Shown one piece after another: positions 17,707 to 28,927 of a stretch of 64,000 nucleotides of DNA. Both the position numbers and the translations under genes were made by a program. Where the stretch lies: NCBI RefSeq assembly GCF_003586285.1, contig NZ_QUBR01000001.1, forward strand, positions 62,001 to 126,000, in the 5' to 3' direction. Source of the DNA: Aeromicrobium endophyticum (lineage in GTDB: Bacteria; Actinomycetota; Actinomycetes; Propionibacteriales; Nocardioidaceae). The notes below the pieces were generated by a model, which was not told the DNA's origin, ran no database searches, and saw nothing but the letters and a program-made list of their open reading frames with translations. Positions within the stretch are counted from its first letter, which is position 1, and every line of letters begins with the position of its first letter.

Positions 17707-18927
17707 TCAGTCTAGGCCAGAGGTCAGGCAGGTCGTGAGTTCCCCGGCCAGATCACCCTTGACGGGCGGTCGGACGGCGTCGAGACCGAGCCATCCAGCC
17801 ATCAGCCGCAGCTCGGCGGCGAGCTCGGCCGCGGTGTGGTCGGGCGCGTGCGACTCCGCCCACGCGCCGTGGACGACCAGCACCCCGGCGCGCCGGTCGG
17901 CCTTGAGGTCGACCCGCGCGACGAGCCGGTCGCCGAGCAGGAACGGCAGGACGTAGTAGCCGTGCACCCGCTGGCTCTCGGGCACGTAGATCTCGATGCG
18001 GTAGCGGAAGTCGAACAGCCGCTCGGCGCGTGTCCGCTCGAAGACCAGCGGGTCGAACGGGCTGAGCAGGGCCCGGGCCCGCACCGCGCGCGGCCGCACC
18101 GCATCGCGGTGCAGGTAGGCGGGCCGGTTCCAGCCGGCGATCGTGGCCGGCAGCAGCTCGCCGCTCTCGACGAGATCGGCGATGGCGGCCCGCGTGGGGG
18201 CCGGGTCCATGCGGAAGTAGTCGCGCAGGCACTGAGGCGTGGCCACGCCCAGGGCCGACGCGGCGTGCGCCACCAGCAGCCGGTGGGCCTGCGCGTCGTC
18301 GATCGGCGGCGCGTCGAGCTGAGCCGGCGGGATGACCCGCTCGGGAACGTCGTAGACCCGCTCGAAGGCCGCGTTGCGCCGGGCCGCGGTGACCTCGCCC
18401 TTGAAGAACAGGTACTCGAGCGCCATCTTGACCTCGGACCAGTTCCAGCCCCAGTGCCCCGTCTCGCGCGGCACGTCGTGCTCGATCTCTCGGGCGGTCA
18501 GCGGGCCGCGGTCGCGCACCTCGTGCAGCACCCACTCGACGAGCTCGGGCTTGTCGCGGCCGATGCGTCGCGGCCCGCCCCACGCCTTGGTGTCGGCCGT
18601 GTCCATGCGGAACCGGAACGCCTGCCACAGGCGCACGTCGACCAGCGCGGCCTCGTGGGCCCAGTACTCGAACAGGCGGCGCGGTGGGCGGGACGAGGCC
18701 CGGTGCAGCAGCTCGACGTCGTACGCCCCCAGCCGCGAGTACAGCGGCATGTAGTGCGCGCGCTGCAGCACGTTGACCGAGTCGATCTGGAAGAAGCCGA
18801 GGCGTTCGACGACGCGCGCCACGTGCCGAGCCGTGACGTCGCCGTCGACACCGGGCCGCGGACGGGTGAATCCCTGGGCCGCCAGTGCGACACGGCGGGC
18901 CTGCAGGACCGAGAGGTGCTGGGTCAC
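17707..18927 (-). CDS. YcaQ/AlkZ-family DNA glycosylase
   Basis: The 406-residue product belongs to the winged-helix HTH_42 superfamily (formerly DUF1006), whose studied members remove crosslinked or bulky alkylated bases (YcaQ, AlkZ). The catalytic motif appears as Gln47-Ile48-Asp49 in [19 protein letters not shown], the QxD form typical of YcaQ rather than the QxQ form of Alk[11 protein letters not shown] follows. Winged-helix segments ([20 protein letters not shown]) and [21 protein letters not shown] are also typical. It would act on nitrogen-mustard-like interstrand crosslinks or related lesions. GTG 18927 is the start. It sits between secA and a response-regulator gene on the same strand; no resistance cluster is nearby. 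Confidence 0.85.
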   Translation of the reverse strand: MTQHLSVLQARRVALAAQGFTRPRPGVDGDVTARHVARVVERLGFFQIDSVNVLQRAHYMPLYSRLGAYDVELLHRASSRPPRRLFEYWAHEAALVDVRLWQAFRFRMDTADTKAWGGPRRIGRDKPELVEWVLHEVRDRGPLTAREIEHDVPRETGHWGWNWSEVKMALEYLFFKGEVTAARRNAAFERVYDVPERVIPPAQLDAPPIDDAQAHRLLVAHAASALGVATPQCLRDYFRMDPAPTRAAIADLVESGELLPATIAGWNRPAYLHRDAVRPRAVRARALLSPFDPLVFERTRAERLFDFRYRIEIYVPESQRVHGYYVLPFLLGDRLVARVDLKADRRAGVLVVHGAWAESHAPDHTAAELAAELRLMAGWLGLDAVRPPVKGDLAGELTTCLTSGLD

Positions 18928-18940
18928 GACGGGGCGCCTG

Positions 18941-19603
18941 TCAGGGCATGTCGTCGACGAGCTTGCTGCGCACGGCGTACATCGCCGCTTCCATGCGCGA
19001 CTTCATCTGCAGCTTCTCGAGGATGTTGCGGATGTGGTTCTTGACCGTGTTCTCGCTGATGAACAGCTCTTCGGCGATCTCTCGGTTGCTGAGGCCCCGT
19101 GCCACGTGGCGCAGCACGCCCAGCTCGCGCGGGGTGAGGTTGGTGGTGGGTGCCGGGCTCTTGGACATCTGGACGAACTCGTCGAGCAGCTTGGTGGCCA
19201 TGCTGGGGCTGATGAGCGACTGCCCCGAAGCGACCAGCCGCACCGCCTCGGCCACCTGCTCGTAGGTCGAACCGTCCTTGAGCAGGTAGCCCGAGGCGCC
19301 GCTGCGGATGGACTCGTACAGATCGGACTCGTCGTCGCTCGCCGTCAGCATGATGATGCCGGTGGTCGGCGACATCTGCTTGATCGCGGCACAGACCTCG
19401 ACCCCGCTGCGCCCAGGCATGCGCACGTCGAGCAGGACGACGTCGAACGGGTTCTCGGCGACGAGCTCGAGGGCCTTGTCGCCGTCGTCGACCTCCTCGA
19501 GCTCGAGGGTGTCGTCGGCGCCGAGGACCATCTTGACGCCACGCCTGAACAGCTCCTGGTCGTCGACCAGCAGGACGCGGATGCTGTCGGCCCGGGAAGT
19601 CAC
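18941..19603 (-). CDS. NarL/LuxR-family response regulator (orphan)
   Basis: The 220-residue protein has a receiver domain (about 8-125) with the acidic pocket VDDQ, phosphoacceptor Asp59 in [10 protein letters not shown], Thr in MLTASD and Lys in YLLKDGS. A LuxR-type helix-turn-helix follows (about 153-212; [24 protein letters not shown] is its start). No histidine kinase gene is adjacent, so its partner is elsewhere. The gene occupies the space between hpf and secA and lies 13 bases upstream of the glycosylase gene, so the two may be co-transcribed. The signal sensed is unknown. Confidence 0.9.
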   Translation of the reverse strand: MTSRADSIRVLLVDDQELFRRGVKMVLGADDTLELEEVDDGDKALELVAENPFDVVLLDVRMPGRSGVEVCAAIKQMSPTTGIIMLTASDDESDLYESIRSGASGYLLKDGSTYEQVAEAVRLVASGQSLISPSMATKLLDEFVQMSKSPAPTTNLTPRELGVLRHVARGLSNREIAEELFISENTVKNHIRNILEKLQMKSRMEAAMYAVRSKLVDDMP

Positions 19604-19646
19604 GCCCTGATCATGCCACGGAGCAGGCCCAGATGCGCGCGTTGAC

Positions 19647-20276
19647 TCATTCGACGACGTCGAGGTGGATCACGCCGTAGTCGTAGCCCCTGCGCAGGTA
19701 GACGACGCTGGGTCGCATCGAGTCCTTCTCGAGGAACAGGTAGAAGTCGTGGCCGACGAGCTCCATCTCGTACATCGCCTGCTCGAGCGTCATGGGCGTG
19801 CCCTGATGAGTCTTCTCGCGGACCACGAGCGGACTCTCGCCCTGGACGTCGATCGGGCCGGCCTTGGTCCACGGCACCTCGTCGGACGACGACTCGTCGG
19901 TGACGAGGTCCTCGACCGGCAGGGAGGCCGTGGCCTCGGACACCGAGATGGGCCGCTTGTCACCGTGGTGGATGCGCTTGCGGTCGACGGCCTTGCGCAG
20001 CCGCGACTCGAGCTTGTCGATCGCGGCGTCGAGGGCCGAGTGCTGGTCGGTGGAGCACGCCTCGGCCCGGACGGCGGGGCCGCGGGAGCGCAACGTCATC
20101 TCGACCTTGGCGGCCTTGTCGTGCTGGCGGGGGTTCTTCTCGTGGGTGACCTCGACCTCGACCCGGTTGATCTTCTGACGGGAGTCGTACTTCTCGAGCC
20201 GGAGGAGCTTTTCCTCGACGTGCTCCCGGAAGCGCTCGGAGATCTCGCTGTTGCGACCGTTGACGACAATTTCCAT
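19647..20276 (-). CDS. hpf: Long-form ribosome hibernation promoting factor
   Basis: The 209-residue length shows the long HPF form. The N-terminal RaiA/YfiA-like domain (about 1-105) starts MEIVVNGRNSEISERFREHVEEKL and binds the 30S decoding region; a linker follows; the C-terminal dimerisation domain contains MTLEQAMYEMELVGHDFYLFLE and PSVVYLRRGYDYGVIHLD. The long form pairs 70S ribosomes into inactive 100S dimers in stationary phase. ATG 20276 is preceded by AAGGAG at a five-base spacing, which fixes the start. Gene order comF-hpf-secA matches the Rv3242c-Rv3240c region of mycobacteria. Confidence 0.95.
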   Translation of the reverse strand: MEIVVNGRNSEISERFREHVEEKLLRLEKYDSRQKINRVEVEVTHEKNPRQHDKAAKVEMTLRSRGPAVRAEACSTDQHSALDAAIDKLESRLRKAVDRKRIHHGDKRPISVSEATASLPVEDLVTDESSSDEVPWTKAGPIDVQGESPLVVREKTHQGTPMTLEQAMYEMELVGHDFYLFLEKDSMRPSVVYLRRGYDYGVIHLDVVE

Positions 20277-20390
20277 GTGGACTCCTTGTGTCGTTGTCAC
20301 GCTTCTGGAGCGCTGCTTCATGCCATGTCTAGGACGTTAGTCCACCCCGTTGCCGGAGACCAGTCTTGGCCCGAAGTTCATCCGCACGTC

Positions 20391-21077
20391 TCAGGAACGA
20401 CGCGGCGTGGCAGCGATCACGGCGATGCCGACCGGCCGTCGCCCCGCCGCCGTCAGCGCCCTGACCGCCTCGGAGGCGGTCGCGCCGGTCGTCCAGATGT
20501 CGTCGACCACCACGATCTGGCGCGGCGACGAGCCGCTGCGCCGACGCGCGACCAAGGCGCCGTCGAGATTGGCGCGACGCCCCTCGGCGTCGAGCGCGGC
20601 CTGGTCCTCGGTCGTGCGGGTGTAGCCGAGCGCCTGCACCACGACGGTGTCGATGCCGGCACCACGCAGCAGCGCCGCCGAGGCCCGCGCCAGCTCGTCG
20701 ACCAGATCGGCGCCTCGCGCCCGCCTGCTGCGTCGTGACGTCGGGACGGGCACCAGCGCCACCGGCAGCGCGCCGCGGACGTGCGGCACCACGGCCGCGG
20801 CCAGGTGGTGCCGCAGCACGTCGGTGAGCCGCGAGACCCCCTCTTCCTTCCAGGCCAGGATCGTGCGGCGCAGCGCTCCCCCGTTGGCGCCCGCCGCCAC
20901 GACGCCGATCTCCCGGGGATGCCTGAGCGCCCGCGGCACCACGGCGGGTCGGACCGGCACCGGGTCGGGCCGCAGCTCGAGGCCGCAGGCTCGGCACAGC
21001 ATCAGGGCGGGGCCCCCGCACCCCGCGCAGCGGGCGCCCAGCAGCAGGTCGGCGGCCGGGACGATGAGCTCTCGCAC
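20391..21077 (-). CDS. comF: ComF-family phosphoribosyltransferase-like protein
   Basis: The 228-residue protein has an N-terminal zinc ribbon (CAGCG and CRACG) and a C-terminal type I phosphoribosyltransferase domain whose PRPP loop is VVVDDIWTTGATA. In naturally competent bacteria ComF helps bring single-stranded DNA into the cytoplasm; in actinobacteria without a full com system its role is unclear. GTG 21077 is the start. It lies downstream of lpqB, as Rv3242c does in mycobacteria, and is probably part of the mtrA-mtrB-lpqB transcript. Confidence 0.9.
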   Translation of the reverse strand: MRELIVPAADLLLGARCAGCGGPALMLCRACGLELRPDPVPVRPAVVPRALRHPREIGVVAAGANGGALRRTILAWKEEGVSRLTDVLRHHLAAAVVPHVRGALPVALVPVPTSRRSRRARGADLVDELARASAALLRGAGIDTVVVQALGYTRTTEDQAALDAEGRRANLDGALVARRRSGSSPRQIVVVDDIWTTGATASEAVRALTAAGRRPVGIAVIAATPRRS

Positions 21078-21135
21078 CCCTCGAGCCTCCCCGCCCGCCG
21101 TGGGCCGCGCCAGCGCCCCGACGTCGGCTGTGGAC

Positions 21136-22890
21136 TCAGCGCCCGATCGTCAGCGCCGTGGTCGGCGGGGTGTCGAGCAGCCGCCACGACCCTCCGGGCG
21201 GCAGGAACCACAGGCGCCTGCGCCGGTCGGTGACGTAGAGCAGCGGCGACCGGTCCTGGCCGATCGCCAGGGTGTCGGCGCCGACGTCGGGCAGCAGCGA
21301 TCCGCTGCGGGAGACCTGGCTGGTCGTCTCGGAGCCGTCGATCGTGACCTGGTAGATCTGTGCGCCGACCTCGCTGTCGCCGAGGAACGCCAGCTCGGTC
21401 GTCGAGGCCCACGACGCCGACCGCGGGGACCGCGCCGTGGTCGCGACCCGCGCGGGGTCCTGCAGGGAGGCGATCCGGTCGGTGGCGTCGCGCACGACCC
21501 GTCCGACGTAGAGCGCCCGACCGTCCTGGCCTCTCGTGCTGACCGCGTAGCGCGCCCCGTCGGGCGACAGCTTGAAGTCGGTGATGCCGAGACCGGCCAG
21601 GCCCGGCGCGGGGACCACGGTCACGTCGTCGTCCTCGGCGACCCTCACCCGCACCTGCCCCGACGGGCGGTCGACCAGCCACAGGAGGTCGTCGGAGTCC
21701 CAGTCGGGCCCGACGAATCCGTCGCCGCGGATCGTGCGGGCCTGCTTGCCCTGGCGGGACGTCAGGCGCACCGCGTCACCGCCCGGCAGCACGCCGGCGA
21801 TGCCCGACTGGGCCACCGCGATGCGTTCGGCGCCCCGGGCGTCCTGGCCCCAGGCGCCGCTGACGGGCTCGACCTCGCCGTCGTCGGCCTCGACGACCCG
21901 GTCGTCGACCACCGCGTAGGCGCGATCCCGTGCCGTGCTGGGCCCGAAGCCGCCCCAGGCCTGGACCGGCTGCACCTCGTCGCCACCGGCCGTCAGGGCC
22001 GTCGACCCGCCGACGACCTGCACGGCCTGGACGCCCGGCACCTGACGCAACGTCCAGACCAGCTGGGCCGAGAGCCGGTCCTGCGACGAGGTGGACAGGT
22101 CGGAGAAGTCGTCGGTGAACTCGACGTCGGCGACGCCCTGCGACGAGACGGGCACCGAGGGCCTCAAGGCCGTGCGGGCCGGCATGAACGTGCGGGTCGC
22201 GGTCTGGGCGTCGGCGGCAGGTCCGCCGGCCAGGCTCGCCGTCAACGTCGTCGCCAGCTGGTCGCCGACGACGAGGTAGACCGGATCGGGGACCAGACGG
22301 CGTCCGGGCCGGTCGAAGAAGTAGAGGTCGAACGACCGGAAGTAGTCGGTGAAGAACTTCTGGTTGACCAGCAGGCCGTCCTGCGGGTCGGCGATGCGCC
22401 ACTGTCCGTCGACCTGCTCGAGCGTGTAGGTGATGGACCCCGGAGCCTCGACCCCCGTGTAGCGGCCCTGACGGTCGAGCCGCGCGTCGTCGGTGAACCC
22501 CAGGCGCACCGTGACCGACCCGTCCGAACCGGCGGCCGAGCCACCGTCGGGAGCGGCCTGCACACCCGCGACCTCGGGCTGGGAGTAGATGCGCACCTGC
22601 GTCGCCGGCTTCCAGCCACGAGCGGCCTGCGGAGTGAGGAAGGACGCGGCCGTGCGCGAGGACGCCGGGAACGCCAGCATCGCGTCGAGGTAGCCGCGCA
22701 CGATCTGCTCGGGCGAGGCGCCCGCCAACGGTCGCGCCGGCGTGTAGCGCACCGCGCTCTGCCCGAGGTCGTCGGCGGCGGCGACCTTGGTGACCGGTCC
22801 GGACGACGGGATGCCGGCGCACGCCGACAGCACCAGTGCCACGACGACGACCCCGACCGCCCTGGCCGTCGTGACCCTCGCGCGGCTCAT
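21136..22890 (-). CDS. lpqB: Lipoprotein LpqB, accessory to MtrAB
   Basis: The 584-residue protein starts with a lipoprotein signal ending at Cys24 (VLSACAG). It continues with the GerMN-like domain (SPEQIVRGYLDAM and later PVSSQGVADVEFTDDF) and a C-terminal seven-bladed-propeller-like region (repeated SPDGARYAVS-type blades). LpqB interacts with the external part of MtrB and adjusts MtrAB signalling. Its ATG overlaps the mtrB stop as ATGA, so the two are translated together. Order mtrA-mtrB-lpqB is the conserved actinobacterial arrangement. Confidence 0.95.
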   Translation of the reverse strand: MSRARVTTARAVGVVVVALVLSACAGIPSSGPVTKVAAADDLGQSAVRYTPARPLAGASPEQIVRGYLDAMLAFPASSRTAASFLTPQAARGWKPATQVRIYSQPEVAGVQAAPDGGSAAGSDGSVTVRLGFTDDARLDRQGRYTGVEAPGSITYTLEQVDGQWRIADPQDGLLVNQKFFTDYFRSFDLYFFDRPGRRLVPDPVYLVVGDQLATTLTASLAGGPAADAQTATRTFMPARTALRPSVPVSSQGVADVEFTDDFSDLSTSSQDRLSAQLVWTLRQVPGVQAVQVVGGSTALTAGGDEVQPVQAWGGFGPSTARDRAYAVVDDRVVEADDGEVEPVSGAWGQDARGAERIAVAQSGIAGVLPGGDAVRLTSRQGKQARTIRGDGFVGPDWDSDDLLWLVDRPSGQVRVRVAEDDDVTVVPAPGLAGLGITDFKLSPDGARYAVSTRGQDGRALYVGRVVRDATDRIASLQDPARVATTARSPRSASWASTTELAFLGDSEVGAQIYQVTIDGSETTSQVSRSGSLLPDVGADTLAIGQDRSPLLYVTDRRRRLWFLPPGGSWRLLDTPPTTALTIGR

Positions 22891-24416
22891 GCGTACACCG
22901 AGTCGATCGCCGGGTGCTTGGCCGAGCCGTCGGGCTTCGGCACCGTGAGGATGAACTCGCTGCCCTCGCCGGGCCGCCCCCAGGCCTGGAGGGTGCCTCC
23001 GTGCAGGGTGGCGTCCTCCCGCGAGATGGGCAGGCCCAGCCCGGTGCCGCCCTGCGTGCGTGCCGGGTCGGCCCGCCAGAACCGGTCGAAGACGCGCAGG
23101 TTCTCGTCGCCGTCGAGGCCGACACCGAAGTCGCGGACGGCCAGCGACACGGACTCGGCGTTCTGGGCGACCTCGATCTCGACCACGTCGGACCCGCTGT
23201 ACTTGGCGGCGTTGGCGAGCAGGTTGCGCACGATCCGGTCGATGCGCCGCATGTCGGCCTCGACGACCGCGGGGGTGTCGGCACCGACGAGACGCACGCG
23301 GATGCCGGCGCGCTCCAGCAGCGGGCTGCGGGCCGCGTCGCGAGCCACCTGGGCCAGGTCGACGGGGTCGAGCTCGAGGCGTGCGGCGCCGGCGTCGAAC
23401 CGGCTCAGGTCGAGCAGGTCGGACAGCAGGCTCTCGAAGCGGTCGAGCTCTCGCTTGAGCAGCTCGGCCGATCGCGCCGTCTGGGGGTCGAACCGCTCGC
23501 GCGAGTCGTAGAGCACCTCGCTGGCCATCTGCACCGTGGTGAGGGGCGTGCGCAGCTCGTGCGAGACGTCGGACACGAACCGCTGCTGCAGGCGCGACAG
23601 GTTCTCGAGGCGCCTGATCTGGCTCTGCAGGCTGGCGGCCATCTGGTTGAACGACGTGCTGAGACGGGCGATGTCGTCCTCGCCGCGGACGTGCATCCGC
23701 TGCTCGAGGTTGCCGCTGGCGTAGCGCTCGGCGATGCGGCGCGCGAGTCGCACGGGGTCGAGCACCTGGCGCGACACCAGCCAGGCGACGCCGCCCACCA
23801 TCACGACCATCGCCAGGCCGCCGAGCAGCAGGGCGCGCCGGACGAGGTCGAGCGTCTCCTGCTGGTCCTCGAGCGAGAACAGGTAGAACAAGGCATAGGT
23901 GTCGCCGCTGCCGGGCGCGCGCAGCTGGCTGCCGACCACGACGGACGGCTGGGTCGACGACGAGCCGAGCAGCGCCAGGTCGGAGTAGCGCCAGAACGTC
24001 CCCGAGCCCGACCGCACGGCGTCGGCGAGGTCGGCCGGCACCGAGCCGGGCTCGACGGCGGCCGACGACCTGACGGGCACCTGGCCGTCGTCGGTCAGCA
24101 GCGGCCCCTCGAGCACGAGCTCGTAGGTGCGCTGGGCACCTCGCGTGCGGGTGAGCGAGTCGACCATCTGCGTCAACACCTGCGACTGGGTCGACTGCTC
24201 GGTCTCGACGGTGGCATCGAGCTGCGTCTGCGCGTAGTCGAAGCCCGAGCGAGCCTCGGAGACGGCGGCCTCGCGGCGGCCGTCGGCCAGCCCGTCGGCG
24301 ACGTCGCGCAGCAGGGCCCAGCCCGTGAAGGCGACCACCAGGGTGCTCAGCACGATCGTGCTGGTGACGACCCTGGTCTGGATGGACCGACGCCAGATCC
24401 GCACGAGACGGCCCAT
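22887..24416 (-). CDS. mtrB: Sensor histidine kinase MtrB
   Basis: The 509-residue kinase has two membrane segments (about 18-36 and 195-214) enclosing an extracellular sensor region, then a HAMP domain, the HisKA box with His286 (VSDVSHELRTPL) and a HATPase domain with NLLANAAKYS, the G1 box DFGVGLD and G2 box GGTGLGLPI. MtrB phosphorylates MtrA and links cell-wall state and division to gene expression. It starts ten bases after the mtrA stop and overlaps lpqB by four bases at its end. Confidence 0.97.
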   Translation of the reverse strand: MGRLVRIWRRSIQTRVVTSTIVLSTLVVAFTGWALLRDVADGLADGRREAAVSEARSGFDYAQTQLDATVETEQSTQSQVLTQMVDSLTRTRGAQRTYELVLEGPLLTDDGQVPVRSSAAVEPGSVPADLADAVRSGSGTFWRYSDLALLGSSSTQPSVVVGSQLRAPGSGDTYALFYLFSLEDQQETLDLVRRALLLGGLAMVVMVGGVAWLVSRQVLDPVRLARRIAERYASGNLEQRMHVRGEDDIARLSTSFNQMAASLQSQIRRLENLSRLQQRFVSDVSHELRTPLTTVQMASEVLYDSRERFDPQTARSAELLKRELDRFESLLSDLLDLSRFDAGAARLELDPVDLAQVARDAARSPLLERAGIRVRLVGADTPAVVEADMRRIDRIVRNLLANAAKYSGSDVVEIEVAQNAESVSLAVRDFGVGLDGDENLRVFDRFWRADPARTQGGTGLGLPISREDATLHGGTLQAWGRPGEGSEFILTVPKPDGSAKHPAIDSVYA

Positions 24417-24426
24417 CAGACCACCG

Positions 24427-25125
<699 letters not shown>

Positions 25126-25172
25126 GCGCCCTGCTCGCTCATAGGCACTCCATCATACGGAGCCGCAACAGG

Positions 25173-25206
25173 CACGAGCGCCGAGGACGGGTCCTCGGCG
25201 CTCGTG
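25173..25206. terminator. 16-bp inverted repeat terminator after ahcY
   Basis: CACGAGCGCCGAGGAC (25173-25188) and GTCCTCGGCGCTCGTG (25191-25206) are perfect complements separated by GG. The structure begins 19 bases past the ahcY stop codon and lies upstream of mtrA. No long T tract follows, as is usual for actinobacterial terminators. Confidence 0.8.
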
Positions 25207-25224
25207 ATGGGGTCGTTCTCGTGC

Positions 25225-26652
<1,428 letters not shown>

Positions 26653-26785
26653 GCCCCTAGCCTAACGCCGAGCGGCTGCTATGGCCGAATCAGAACGGGC
26701 TCCTGCGTGTGAGAAACGGCGCGTCGTGGCAGCGGAACCTCGCCGCGGCTCGCTCGTTCGTCCCTCAGGGATCGTCGCGCTGCGG

Positions 26786-26956
26786 TCAGGCCAGCGAGCG
26801 CGCCTCGTCGACGAGCATGACGGGGATGTCGCGGCGCACGGGATAGGCCAGCGCACACGCGTTGCACACGAGCTCGCTGGCGTCGTCGTCGACGAACAAG
26901 GTGGCCCGGCACTGCGGGCACACGAGGATCTCCAGGAGCGCAGGGTCGAGGTTCAT
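26786..26956 (-). CDS. Trm112-like small zinc-ribbon protein
   Basis: This 56-residue protein starts at ATG 26956 and reads [20 protein letters not shown], then strands ending in [10 protein letters not shown]. Two CxxC pairs (Cys13/Cys16 and Cys31/Cys34) form a zinc ribbon. It matches the Trm112/YcaR family; Trm112 activates methyltransferases in eukaryotes and archaea, and the bacterial versions are less well understood. Its location next to ahcY, which removes the by-product of methylation, is at least consistent with methyltransferase support. In relatives it sits with phosphomannomutase genes, as here. Confidence 0.85.
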   Translation of the reverse strand: MNLDPALLEILVCPQCRATLFVDDDASELVCNACALAYPVRRDIPVMLVDEARSLA

Positions 26957-26987
26957 GACGCCAGCCTAGTGGGCGCGGTCGCCGGGG

Positions 26988-27129
26988 GGCCGCTGGCGGC
27001 TACCGGGCCTCGTTCGCCAAGGGGGCCGCCAGCGGCCGACTGCGAGCGCAGCGAGGCGAACCACCCAGGACGCCAGGATCGCTCGACCCCGATCTGCCAC
27101 CACGCCTCGCCGTCCGGCGGCTTCGCCGC
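26988..27129. repeat. Hairpin-rich repeat between phosphomannomutase and Trm112-like genes
   Basis: GGCCGCTGGCGGC (26988-27000) and GCCGCCAGCGGCC (27025-27037) form a perfect 13-bp inverted repeat with a 24-base loop. GCGAGCGCAGCGAG (27042-27055) is the core also found in both 101-bp repeats. GCGGC-TTC-GCCGC (27117-27129) is a further hairpin. The block lies in a 232-base gap without coding potential and looks like a diverged member of the same intergenic family. Confidence 0.6.
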
Positions 27130-27188
27130 GCGACGCTCACGGTCGCTGCGCTCCCTGGCGCGCTCCGGCGTTCGCTCGCAGAGCTCGC

Positions 27189-28553
27189 TCAGCCTCCGCG
27201 GATGATCGCGAGGACGTCGTCGCGCACGGCGGCCATCGTGGCCTCGTCGTCGCCCTCGACGTTGAGGCGCAGCAGCGGCTCGGTGTTGGACGCGCGCACG
27301 TTGAACCACCACGTGTCGGCCGTCACCGTGAGGCCGTCCATCGTGTCGTGCTCGAGGTCGGCGTACGTGGTGGTCAGCCGCTCGAGGATCGCCGGGGCGT
27401 CGTCGACCGTGCTGTTGATCTCGCCCGAGGCGGCGTAGCGCTCGTACTGGGCCATGAGCTGCGACACCGTGCCGTCGGTCTCGGCGAGGGCGGCCATGAC
27501 GTGCAGCGCCGCGATCATGCCGGAGTCGGCCAGGAAGAAGTCCTTGAAGTAGAAGTGGCCCGAGTGCTCCCCGCCGAACACGGCACCCGTGCGCGCCATC
27601 TCGGCCTTGATGAGCGAGTGGCCCACCGGTGTGCGCACAGCCGTGCCGCCGTTCTCGGCGACGATCTCGGGGACGGCCTTCGAGGTGATGACGTTGTGCA
27701 GGATCGTGGCACCGGGCGAGGCGATGAGGGCGCGGTGCGCGATCAGACCGGTGATGGCCGACGGCGACACGACGGCCCCCAGCTCGTCGACGACGAAGCA
27801 CCGGTCGGCGTCGCCGTCGAACGCCAGGCCGATGTCTGCGCCCGTCTCGCGGACCGTGGCCTGCAGGTCGACCAGCGTCGCGTGGTCGAGCGGGTTGGCG
27901 TCGTGGTTCGGGAACGTGCCGTCGAGCTCGAAATACATCGGCGTGAGGTCGACGTCGAGGGAGGCGAACACCGACGGCACGGTGTGACCGGCCATGCCGT
28001 TGCCGGCGTCGGCGACGACCTTCAGGCGGCGGCCCGCGGGGACGGGGACGATCTGGTGCAGGTACTCGGCGTAGCGGGTCAGCGCGTCGCGCTGCTCGTA
28101 CGAGCCGCTCGGCTCGGGAAGACCGGCGCCCCGCAGCAGCGTCGTCGCGTGCTCGGCGATCGCCGACAGGCCCGTGTCGTAGCCGATGGGCTTGGCGCCC
28201 GCTCGGCACAGCTTGATGCCGTTGTACTCGGCCGGGTTGTGGCTGGCGGTGATCATCGCGCCTGGGACGTCGAGGTCTCCGGAGGCGAAGTACAGCAGGT
28301 CGGTCGAGGCCAGACCGATGCCGATGACGTCGGCGCCCTGCGTGCGGACGCCCTCGGAGAACGCCTCGACCAGGGCGGGCGACGTGTCGCGCATGTCGTG
28401 CCCGACGACCGCGGCACCACGACCGCCGTCGATGCCGGTCTCGACGGCGAAGGCCGCGCCGAGGGCGCGGGCGAGATCGGCGTCGAGCTGTTCGGGCGAG
28501 AGGCCGCGCACGTCGTACGCCTTGACCACCTGCTCGAGGCGGGGATCGATCAC
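27189..28553 (-). CDS. manB: Phosphomannomutase/phosphoglucomutase
   Basis: The enzyme interconverts mannose-6-phosphate and mannose-1-phosphate, the precursor of GDP-mannose for glycoconjugates. The 454-residue protein has the order expected for alpha-D-phosphohexomutases: YDVRGLSPEQLD at the start, the phosphoserine loop ITASHNPAEYNGIK, the metal loop FDGDADRCF, the sugar loop GEHSGHFYFKDF and a C-terminal phosphate-binding loop VRASNTEPLLRLNVE. GTG 28553 overlaps the stop of the DUF3499 gene as GTGA. The SIS-domain and mannose-6-phosphate isomerase genes that follow it in mycobacteria are absent here. Confidence 0.92.
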   Translation of the reverse strand: MIDPRLEQVVKAYDVRGLSPEQLDADLARALGAAFAVETGIDGGRGAAVVGHDMRDTSPALVEAFSEGVRTQGADVIGIGLASTDLLYFASGDLDVPGAMITASHNPAEYNGIKLCRAGAKPIGYDTGLSAIAEHATTLLRGAGLPEPSGSYEQRDALTRYAEYLHQIVPVPAGRRLKVVADAGNGMAGHTVPSVFASLDVDLTPMYFELDGTFPNHDANPLDHATLVDLQATVRETGADIGLAFDGDADRCFVVDELGAVVSPSAITGLIAHRALIASPGATILHNVITSKAVPEIVAENGGTAVRTPVGHSLIKAEMARTGAVFGGEHSGHFYFKDFFLADSGMIAALHVMAALAETDGTVSQLMAQYERYAASGEINSTVDDAPAILERLTTTYADLEHDTMDGLTVTADTWWFNVRASNTEPLLRLNVEGDDEATMAAVRDDVLAIIRGG

Positions 28554-28879
28554 GGTTCGGGCCTCACGAGTCGTAGGGAGGGAGGTCCGTCGGGCGCGGG
28601 GGGCGGCGGCTTGCCGGCCTCGCGGACCGCGTCGGCCAGGGCGAGCAGGTCGTCGCGGCTGGGCTCGGCCGCGTGGGGGTCGGGGGCGAGGCGCAGCACG
28701 CTCCACCCTTGGGGAGCCGACATCCGCTGGGCGTGCAGCTCGCAGAGGTCGTACGTGTGCGGCTCGGCGTAGGTGGCCAGCGGGCCGAGGACCGCGGTCT
28801 GGTCGGCGTAGACGTACGTCAGCGTGGCCACGGCGGCCTGCGAGCACGTCGAGCGCGTGCACCGTCTCACTGTTCCCAC
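28550..28879 (-). CDS. DUF3499 family protein
   Basis: The 109-residue protein matches actinobacterial DUF3499 (Rv3258c in mycobacteria). Cys residues at 7 and 12, the CELHAQRMSAP segment around 45-55 and intervening strands LTYVYADQTAVLGPL suggest a small zinc-binding domain. The C-terminal third is Pro-rich. No function is known. Its stop overlaps the start of the phosphomannomutase gene and it is divergent from the metallopeptidase-like gene, an arrangement also seen at Rv3259-Rv3257c. Confidence 0.85.
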   Translation of the reverse strand: MGTVRRCTRSTCSQAAVATLTYVYADQTAVLGPLATYAEPHTYDLCELHAQRMSAPQGWSVLRLAPDPHAAEPSRDDLLALADAVREAGKPPPPAPDGPPSLRLVRPEP

Positions 28880-28927
28880 GTGGCGAGGCTAGCGGGACGT
28901 GCCGCACGACCGCGTTAGGCTCACCGC

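Noticed and set aside
26653-26790. Possible SAH riboswitch upstream of ahcY
   Set aside because: Some short pieces resemble the motif, but I could not form the two required paired regions and pseudoknot, so I do not call it.
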